Of a stretch of DNA of 64,000 nucleotides, positions 58,278 through 64,000 are shown piece by piece; positions within the stretch are counted from its first letter, which is position 1, and each line of letters opens with the position of its first letter. The DNA comes from Duganella sp. Root336D2. Its GTDB lineage: Bacteria > Pseudomonadota > Gammaproteobacteria > Burkholderiales > Burkholderiaceae_D. The notes beneath the pieces were generated by a model. That model searched no databases. It saw only the letters and a list, made by a program, of their open reading frames with translations, and had not been told where the DNA came from. Location of the stretch: NCBI RefSeq assembly GCF_001425005.1, contig NZ_LMDB01000006.1, positions 1,238 to 65,237 of the forward strand, written 5' to 3'. Position numbers and translations under genes: made by a program.

Positions 58278-59470
58278 CGGTGATCGGCGGCGGCCCGGCC
58301 GGCCTGATGGCCGCCGAAGTATTGGCGGCGGCGGGCGTGCGGGTAGATGTCTACGACGCCATGCCTTCGGTCGGCCGCAAGTTCCTGCTGGCAGGCCGCG
58401 GCGGCATGAATATCACCCATTCCGAACCCTATGAGGCATTCTTGGCGCGCTACGGCAGCCGTGCCGGCGTCATGCGCCCGATGCTCGATGCCTTCAAGCC
58501 CGACGACTTGCGGGCCTGGGTGCATGGGCTGGGCATCGATACCTTTGTCGGCACCTCGGGCCGGGTTTTCCCGACCGAAATGAAGGCGGCGCCGATGTTG
58601 CGCGCCTGGTTGCACCGCCTGCGCGAAAGCGGGGTGCACTTCCACCAGCGCCATCGCTGGCTGGGCTGGACAGCTGACGACAGCTTGCGCTTCGCGACAG
58701 CGGCAGGCGAGCGCAGGGTGCGCCACGCTGCGGTGTTGCTCGCACTGGGCGGTGCAAGCTGGGCGCGCCTCGGCTCGGACGGGGCGTGGCAGCCCCTGTT
58801 GGCCGAACGCGGCGTCGGCATTGCGCCGCTGGTGCCTGCCAATTGCGGTTTCGATTCCGGCTGGAGCGCCCATTTCTCCGAAAAATACGCGGGCCAGCCG
58901 CTGACCACCGTGGCGATTGATGGCCGCAAGGGCCAGATGGTGGTCACCGCAACGGGCGTGGAAGGCAGCCTGGTTTATGCCCTGTCGGCCGGTATCCGCG
59001 ACCGCATCGCCGCGCATGGCAGCGCGACTATCGAACTGGACCTGCTGCCGGACTGGCCGCTGGAGCGCCTGCGGCAGGAGTTGTCGCATCCGCGCGGCTC
59101 GCGCTCGATGTCGAGCTTCCTGCAAAGCCGGGTCCACATCAAGGGCGTCAAAACCGGCCTGCTGCACGAGGTACTGGACAAGGAGGCTTTCCATGACCCG
59201 CTGCGCGTGGCGGCGACCCTGAAGGCGCTGCCAATCACCCTGCGCGCGCCGCGCCCGATCGATGAAGCAATCAGCAGCGCGGGCGGGGTTCGTTTCGAGG
59301 CACTGGAAGGAACGATGCTGAAGGCGGTGCCGGGCGTGTTTGTTGCCGGCGAAATGCTGGATTGGGAGGCGCCGACCGGCGGCTACCTGCTCACCGCCTG
59401 TTTCGCCAGCGGCATGGCCGCCGGCAAGGACATGCTGCGCTACTTAATGAACCCAGCTGACGCCGCCTGA
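58250..59470 (+). CDS. FAD-dependent oxidoreductase, HI0933/BaiN family (TIGR03862-like)
   Basis: 406 residues. FAD-binding GVAVIGGGPAGLMAAEVLA at the start, the family-specific VGRKFLLAGRGGMNITHSEP, GTSGRVFPTEMKAAPMLR, and the C-terminal flavin loop GVFVAGEMLDWEAPTGGYLL. The family includes a bile-acid-reducing enzyme and many uncharacterised flavoproteins; the substrate here is unknown. It starts 28 bases inside the EAL gene and ends overlapping the convergent DUF2807 gene by 27 bases. Confidence 0.85.
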   Translation: MESNQLQGVAVIGGGPAGLMAAEVLAAAGVRVDVYDAMPSVGRKFLLAGRGGMNITHSEPYEAFLARYGSRAGVMRPMLDAFKPDDLRAWVHGLGIDTFVGTSGRVFPTEMKAAPMLRAWLHRLRESGVHFHQRHRWLGWTADDSLRFATAAGERRVRHAAVLLALGGASWARLGSDGAWQPLLAERGVGIAPLVPANCGFDSGWSAHFSEKYAGQPLTTVAIDGRKGQMVVTATGVEGSLVYALSAGIRDRIAAHGSATIELDLLPDWPLERLRQELSHPRGSRSMSSFLQSRVHIKGVKTGLLHEVLDKEAFHDPLRVAATLKALPITLRAPRPIDEAISSAGGVRFEALEGTMLKAVPGVFVAGEMLDWEAPTGGYLLTACFASGMAAGKDMLRYLMNPADAA

Positions 59471-60259
59471 ACCGCTGCGGCTGACGTTGCGTTCCGCAGG
59501 ATTGCCAAACACGCGGATATTGCCGGTACCCTTGACGGTGAGATCGGCCGATTGGCGGGCAAACACATTGGTGGTGCCGGAACCGAGCAGGGTCACGGCC
59601 ACCTTATCGGTCGCCAGGTGCTCCGCATCGAGGTCGCCGGAACCGGTGACTTCCGCGGTCAGCTCCTTGCAACTGCCGCTGGAAGTGATTGCGCCCGAGC
59701 CCACCATCTCCAGCATGACTTTCTCGCCGTGGCCGGTGTTCAGGTTCAGGTCACCACTGCCGTGCACTCCGGCCTCGACATTCTTGTAGCGGCCGTTGAA
59801 GGTCAGGTTGCCCGAGCCTTGCAGCTGTACGCTCAGGTGCTCGCCGCTGAAACCATTGACGTTGCTGTCGCCGCTGCCGTTGATCACCAGTTCGTGCAGG
59901 GACGGCAGCACCAGCTCCACTTCAATCGGGCGGCGCGGGTGCAGCAGCAGCCCTTTCGAACCAATGCGCAGGGTCGAGCCATCCTGTTCGGTGCCGATAT
60001 TGCCCAGCAGCCGCTGCTCGCCGCGTACTTTGAGCGAGGGCACATCGCCTTGTTTCAGGCGCAGGTCGATCGGGCCGACCAGTTCAACGCTGGAAATCGT
60101 CGCGCTCACTTCGCGCACTTCGGTGCGGGCGGCGCGGCCGGCCACGCTGGTCGGGTTGGCGGCGCCCTGGGCGCGCAGCATGCTGTAGGTGACGCCAGTC
60201 AGCAGCACCGCCAGCAAGGCCAGCCCGAAGCCGATTTTGAGCAGGGAACGGAGGTTCAT
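59444..60259 (-). CDS. Head GIN (DUF2807) domain protein
   Basis: 271 residues with an N-terminal membrane anchor or signal (IGFGLALLAVLLTGVTYSM). The rest is a right-handed beta-helix-like DUF2807 domain with repeated Gly-Ser-Gly turns (VINGSGDSNVNGF, LQGSGNLTFNG, VHGSGDLNLN, VTGSGDLDAEHL, LLGSGTTNVF). It is an envelope protein with an unknown role, often linked with DUF1700/PadR cell-surface modules. The DUF1700 gene is 11 bases upstream. Confidence 0.85.
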   Translation of the reverse strand: MNLRSLLKIGFGLALLAVLLTGVTYSMLRAQGAANPTSVAGRAARTEVREVSATISSVELVGPIDLRLKQGDVPSLKVRGEQRLLGNIGTEQDGSTLRIGSKGLLLHPRRPIEVELVLPSLHELVINGSGDSNVNGFSGEHLSVQLQGSGNLTFNGRYKNVEAGVHGSGDLNLNTGHGEKVMLEMVGSGAITSSGSCKELTAEVTGSGDLDAEHLATDKVAVTLLGSGTTNVFARQSADLTVKGTGNIRVFGNPAERNVSRSGSGGVSWVH

Positions 60260-60270
60260 TGCGTTTCCTT

Positions 60271-61056
60271 TCAGCGGCCGCGCAGCAGCGCAACATTCAT
60301 CTGGATGTAGCGTTTCAGGCCGATCAGCGAGTAACGCGTCACCACGATGCTGGCCAGGCTCAGGACGATGCCGAGCAGTATCAGGCCGATGCCGACAGCG
60401 GTCTGCGTCGCGCGCGATTCGTTATCGAGGTCGGAGATGATGCGCACGCCGCCTTCGGCCATGGCTTCCGCACCTTCCAGCCACTTCTCGGATTTGCTGT
60501 CCGCCTCATCCCATTCCTTGCGCAGGCCGGCCGAAGGTTCCTGGAACACCTCGATGCCGTGGTCGCTGATCGAAATCTTGGTTTGCATGCGGGCGTCCAC
60601 CTGGTCGCCTGCGTCGTCGAAAATGACAAGGTGGCGCAGCGGGCCGGTCAGGACCAGCTCATTGGCGCCGGCCAGGCCGGTTGCGGTAATGGCAATGCCG
60701 CTGATGTAAAAGGCGAAGGCGCTGGCGTAGATCGACACCAGCAAAGCAGAAAAGACTGCTGCCGGCACCACCATGAAGAGGTTGAAGATGCCGAGGCCAA
60801 TGAGCGAGAGCAGCATGCGGGCCAGGTTGGCCGGATTGCTCTTTTGCTCGAATGCGCTGCGGTGGGCGTTGGCGCGCAGGGTCATGGCGATCTTGCGCGG
60901 CTCATCCAGTTCGGCCGCGATTTCCTCTTCAGTCCTGCCGGCGGCCAGGCTGTCGATAAAGCGCTGTTCGTAGTAAGCCATCGTCTTGGCCGCCACGTCG
61001 GGCGGCAAGCCGGCGAGGGCTTTCTTCAGTGCGTCAAGGTACTCATGCTTGCTCAT
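60271..61056 (-). CDS. DUF1700 membrane protein
   Basis: About 261 residues. The N-terminal soluble part (MSKHEYLDALKKALAGLPPD, EEEIAAELDEPRKIAMTL) is the DUF1700 signature. It is followed by two close membrane helices (LLSLIGLGIFNLFMVVPAAV, LVSIYASAFAFYISGIAI), a beta-rich segment and a last helix (AVGIGLILLGIVLSLASIVV). It pairs with the DUF2807 gene. PadR regulators usually accompany this pair, but none is present. The ATG at 61056 matches the family; the frame is open to 61092. Confidence 0.8.
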   Translation of the reverse strand: MSKHEYLDALKKALAGLPPDVAAKTMAYYEQRFIDSLAAGRTEEEIAAELDEPRKIAMTLRANAHRSAFEQKSNPANLARMLLSLIGLGIFNLFMVVPAAVFSALLVSIYASAFAFYISGIAITATGLAGANELVLTGPLRHLVIFDDAGDQVDARMQTKISISDHGIEVFQEPSAGLRKEWDEADSKSEKWLEGAEAMAEGGVRIISDLDNESRATQTAVGIGLILLGIVLSLASIVVTRYSLIGLKRYIQMNVALLRGR

Positions 61057-61182
61057 TGGAAACTCAAGCCTCCGGTTGTTCCATGATCGCACTGTATCGT
61101 TGGCACCAGGGCGGCTCCACTTGTTTACGACAGGATGCAGAAATGGGGGAGCAGGCGACTGAAAAGCGGGACAGGCGGGACA

Positions 61183-62529
61183 TCAAACTTTCGCTTTCGC
61201 GAGCAGGCGGGCGGCTTGTACGCCGCTGCGGACGGCCATTTCGAGCGTTGCAGGGTAGTCGCCGGCGGTATAGTCGCCGGCCAGGACCAGGCCTTTGGCC
61301 GGAGTTTCGTTGGCGGGGCGCTTCAGGCCCGGCGTGCAGGCGTAGGTGGCGCGTTTTTCGGTGATGACTTTGCTCCAGGCCGGCTGCGCGAACTCTGGCC
61401 GCCGCAGGTCGGCCGCCAGTTGCGCCGCCACTGCTGCCGTCAATACATCCTGCGGCAGGCCGGCCGCGTCGCTGGAAGCGCTGATCACGACGGCAAACAG
61501 GCCGTCCTGCCGGGCATCGAGCTGGCCGCGATCAAAGACGAATTGGCCCCAGCGCTGGCTTGCAGGATCGTCAACCAGGGCGAAGAACGGGATCTCCAGG
61601 CGCGTGCCGGGGGCATATTGCAGGTAGCAGGTGGTGATCGGCTCGGGCTCGAACGCGGCCAGCTGGCTTGCCAGTTCGGCAAAGCCCGGCATGCCTTCAA
61701 CCAGTGCGATGGTCGCGCTGGACGAGGCGGCGAGCACGACGCCATCGAAATTGCCGCTCCAATCGCCGCCAACGGCCGCGCCGCTCGCCTCCACGCGCCA
61801 GCTGCCGGCAGCCGCTTGGAGGGCGCTGACTTTGGCGCCCAGGTGGATGGTGTTGCCCTTTGCCTGCAGCCAGGCTGCCGCGGCATCCGGGAAGAGGGCG
61901 GAAAGGTCGGCGCGCGGCACCAGCATATCGGAGGCGGCGCGGCGTGCGCCAAGGCTGTCGCGCAGCACGGCCAGGAATACCTGCGCCGATGCGCGTTCCG
62001 GCGGCGTATTCAGCGCGGCCAGGCACAATGGCCGCCACATCAACGTCACAAGGCGCGGCGTCTGGTCGAAGCGTTGCAGCAGCTCCGCCACGCTGCAATC
62101 ATTGTTCAAACGCCAATCCATCCAGCGTGCGGTAGTGGTGAAGCGCGCCAGCGCCATCTTGTCCTCGCGCGCCAGGCCGCGCGCGCGCAGCAAGGCGATG
62201 CCGACATGCAGCGGCGCCGGCAGGCGCGGGGCCAGGAAGTTCATGCCATCGCCGCCAGGCGGATAGCGCATCTGCAAGGGCAGGGTGAGGACGGCCGAGC
62301 GTAAATCCACGCCAACGGCGCGCATGATGCGCAGCGATTCGGAATAAGCCCCCAGCATGATGTGCTGGCCGTTATCCAGCTCGCGCCCCTCGACAGCGAC
62401 GCGCCGCGCCCGCCCGCCCAAGGTGCGGGCAGCCTCGAAAACCGTCACCTGGTGGCCAGCCCGCACCAGTTCGACCGCGGCGGCAAAACCCGCCCAGCCG
62501 CCGCCGGCTACCGCAAAGTGCTTAGCCAC
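61183..62529 (-). CDS. hpnE: Hydroxysqualene dehydroxylase
   Basis: 448 residues, an FAD-dependent amine-oxidase-like enzyme. N-terminal dinucleotide motif VAGGGWAGFAAAVELVRAGH, then FEAARTLGGRARRV, and the C-terminal FAD motif LVLAGDYTAGDYPATLEMAV. HpnE reduces hydroxysqualene to squalene, the final step of the three-enzyme HpnCDE squalene route for hopanoids. It overlaps hpnD by 8 bases. Confidence 0.9.
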   Translation of the reverse strand: MAKHFAVAGGGWAGFAAAVELVRAGHQVTVFEAARTLGGRARRVAVEGRELDNGQHIMLGAYSESLRIMRAVGVDLRSAVLTLPLQMRYPPGGDGMNFLAPRLPAPLHVGIALLRARGLAREDKMALARFTTTARWMDWRLNNDCSVAELLQRFDQTPRLVTLMWRPLCLAALNTPPERASAQVFLAVLRDSLGARRAASDMLVPRADLSALFPDAAAAWLQAKGNTIHLGAKVSALQAAAGSWRVEASGAAVGGDWSGNFDGVVLAASSSATIALVEGMPGFAELASQLAAFEPEPITTCYLQYAPGTRLEIPFFALVDDPASQRWGQFVFDRGQLDARQDGLFAVVISASSDAAGLPQDVLTAAVAAQLAADLRRPEFAQPAWSKVITEKRATYACTPGLKRPANETPAKGLVLAGDYTAGDYPATLEMAVRSGVQAARLLAKAKV

Positions 62530-63355
62530 GAACCCAGGTCTTCCAGGCCAGCCACAGTTTGCGGATAGGTGTCAGCGAAATGCGTTGCTTGAGGACGTGG
62601 TAGCCGTCCTCTTCGATCTCGTTCAGCAGGGTGCGGTAAATCGCTGCCATGATCAGGCCCGGGCGCTGGGCGCGCCGGTCTTCCTTCGGCAGCAGTGCAA
62701 ATGCTTCGTCATAAGCCTTCTGCGCGCGCGCCACCTGGAATGCCATCAGTTTCGAGAAATTCTCGGTCTCGCGCGCGTTCAGCAGGTCCGCCGCAGTCAC
62801 ATTGAACTGCTGCAGCTCATTGACCGGCAGGTAAATGCGGCCTTTGCGGGCGTCTTCGCCTACGTCGCGGATGATATTGGTGAGCTGGAAGGCATGGCCC
62901 AGCTTTTCGGCGTACCTCAGCGTCTCCGGGCGGGTCACGCCGAAAATCGACGCCGACAGGATGCCGACTACGCTGGCCACGTGCCAGCAATACTTCGACA
63001 TGCCCGCGTAATCCAGGTAGCGGGTCTGGTTCAAGTCCATCTCCATGCCATCGATGATGGCCTGCATATGTTCTTGCTTCAGGTCGTACACGGCGAGATG
63101 CGGCTGCAAGGCCTGGGTGACAGGGTGCGACTGCTTGCCTTCATACATCTGGGCGATTTCGTTGCGCCACCAGGCCAGCTTGATGCGTGCCAGCGACTCA
63201 TCGCTGCATTCATCGACGGTGTCGTCAACCTCGCGGCAGAAGGCGTACAGCGCCGTGATGGCACGGCGGCGCTCCGGTGGCAGGAACAGGAAGCTGTAAT
63301 AGAAACTGGAGCCGCTGGCGGCGGCCTTCTGCTGGCAGTATTCGTCGGGGGACAT
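62522..63355 (-). CDS. hpnD: Presqualene diphosphate synthase
   Basis: 277 residues, a trans-isoprenyl diphosphate head-to-head synthase. First Asp-rich motif YAFCREVDDTVDE, second NIIRDVGEDARKGRIYLP, both intact and binding Mg-diphosphate. Joins two farnesyl diphosphates to presqualene diphosphate. It lies between hpnC and hpnE in the usual order. Confidence 0.92.
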   Translation of the reverse strand: MSPDEYCQQKAAASGSSFYYSFLFLPPERRRAITALYAFCREVDDTVDECSDESLARIKLAWWRNEIAQMYEGKQSHPVTQALQPHLAVYDLKQEHMQAIIDGMEMDLNQTRYLDYAGMSKYCWHVASVVGILSASIFGVTRPETLRYAEKLGHAFQLTNIIRDVGEDARKGRIYLPVNELQQFNVTAADLLNARETENFSKLMAFQVARAQKAYDEAFALLPKEDRRAQRPGLIMAAIYRTLLNEIEEDGYHVLKQRISLTPIRKLWLAWKTWVRG

Positions 63356-63393
63356 GTTCTTATGGCTTGGGTAATGCTGACAAAGGCGCTATT

Positions 63394-64000
63394 TTATAGT
63401 GAAGAAGGCTTCATCCGAAGCGCGCGCCATAAAAGCTTGAACCAATCGCGCTTTTGCAGCGTCGGACGACGCAGGAAAACGTCATAATCGACTTCCTCGA
63501 TTGCCTCCAGGATGCGCAGGCCGCCCTGGACCACCAGGCGCAGCTCCAGGCCGATGCGGCCTTTCAGGCGGCAGGCCAGCGGGGCGCCGGATAGCATCAG
63601 GGCGCGGGCGCGGTCGACCTCGAACTTCATCATGGCGCGCCATTTTGCCCTGTTATCGGGGCGCGCGAGGTGGGCCGGCGACAGCGCATAGCGGGCCAGG
63701 TCTTCCATTGGCAGGTAGATGCGCTCCTTATGCTCGTCGATCGCCACATCTTGCAGGAAGTTGATGAGCTGCAGGGCGGAGCAGATGGCGTCCGACTGGC
63801 GGACATTCTCTTCACTGGCGGCGCCGTACAGGTGCAGCATCAGCAGGCCGACCGGGTTGGCCGAGCGGGCGCAGTAATCGAGCAGGGACGCGTAGTCCTG
63901 GTAGCGGTGCACCACAATGTCCTGCTTGAAGGCGGACAGCAGGTCGTAGAAAGGGCGCAGCGGCAGTTTATGCTGTTCGATGACGGCAGCCAGCCGCTCG
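63394..64000 (-). CDS. hpnC: Hydroxysqualene synthase, partial at window edge
   Basis: The C-terminal 202 codons are in the window; the frame stays open to base 64000 (reading ERLAAVIEQHKLPLRPFYDL from the edge). The second Asp-rich motif is LINFLQDVAIDEHKERIYLP, preceded by ARSANPVGLLMLHLYG. HpnC turns presqualene diphosphate into hydroxysqualene. The first Asp-rich motif lies outside the window. Most likely the first gene of the hpnCDE operon. Confidence 0.9.
   Translation of the reverse strand, partial: ERLAAVIEQHKLPLRPFYDLLSAFKQDIVVHRYQDYASLLDYCARSANPVGLLMLHLYGAASEENVRQSDAICSALQLINFLQDVAIDEHKERIYLPMEDLARYALSPAHLARPDNRAKWRAMMKFEVDRARALMLSGAPLACRLKGRIGLELRLVVQGGLRILEAIEEVDYDVFLRRPTLQKRDWFKLLWRALRMKPSSL

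Noticed and set aside
1-64000. tRNA, rRNA, insertion sequences, prophage genes
   Set aside because: None recognised by eye on either strand; small RNAs cannot be excluded without a covariance search.

Overview
The window is a high-GC proteobacterial chromosome segment that looks like an Oxalobacteraceae betaproteobacterium (Massilia/Duganella type). The lineage call is inference. It rests on the paired cyanophycin synthetase genes with their ABC transporter and DUF1854 partner, a PEP-CTERM protein, DUF3079, an SDR-type threonine dehydrogenase, the hpnCDE squalene genes and many long signalling proteins. No rRNA, tRNA, CRISPR array, insertion sequence or prophage was seen.

Layout. 1-3.1 kb: a broken SDR gene, a phosphopantetheinyl transferase, a secretion-signal-less jacalin-type lectin with three near-identical sugar-binding loops, and a PLAT-like protein. 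3.3-8.5 kb: an SbmA/BacA-like ABC transporter, a sigma-54-promoted PEP-CTERM gene overlapping a CAP lipoprotein gene, a flavodoxin-fold reductase and DUF3079. 8.5-17.4 kb: a solute-binding protein with a histidine kinase, a DksA-like zinc finger, then a four-gene phosphorelay led by a FixL-like haem-PAS kinase, followed by fnr. 17.4-18.8 kb: a palindromic repeat element, a MerR/CMD pair and a hemerythrin remnant. 18.8-26.6 kb: the cyanophycin locus, with the transporter divergent from cphA' and cphA, closed by a second palindromic repeat element. 26.6-33.8 kb: LacI regulator, Hsp70-like protein, lipoprotein, zinc-type TonB receptor and a Sel1-repeat protein. 33.8-38.8 kb: two c-di-GMP proteins and a cupredoxin. 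38.8-43.4 kb: two secreted peptidases. 43.4-48 kb: a run of small, mostly unknown genes, one split by an in-frame stop. 48-55.3 kb: a threonine-catabolic operon (kbl, tdh, sdaA) with its XRE-cupin regulator, directly followed by thrC, moeA and moaD. 55.4-64 kb: a PstS-like protein with a GAF/GGDEF/EAL protein, a flavoprotein, two envelope genes and hpnE-hpnD-hpnC (hpnC runs off the window).

How it fits together. Oxygen and redox sensing is the strongest theme: a FixL-type PAS with both haem-pocket residues, a four-cysteine FNR, and three FNR-type palindromes in front of DUF3079, the hemerythrin remnant and the dksA-like/fixL-like divergent region. A second theme is a small binding or redox protein encoded next to a membrane or cytoplasmic signalling protein, seen three times. 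A third is amino-acid economy: cyanophycin (Asp/Arg) storage, and threonine breakdown placed directly upstream of threonine synthesis. The thrC promoter lies inside a perfect 15-bp inverted repeat, which could let the catabolic operon's read-through transcript hide the thrC start.
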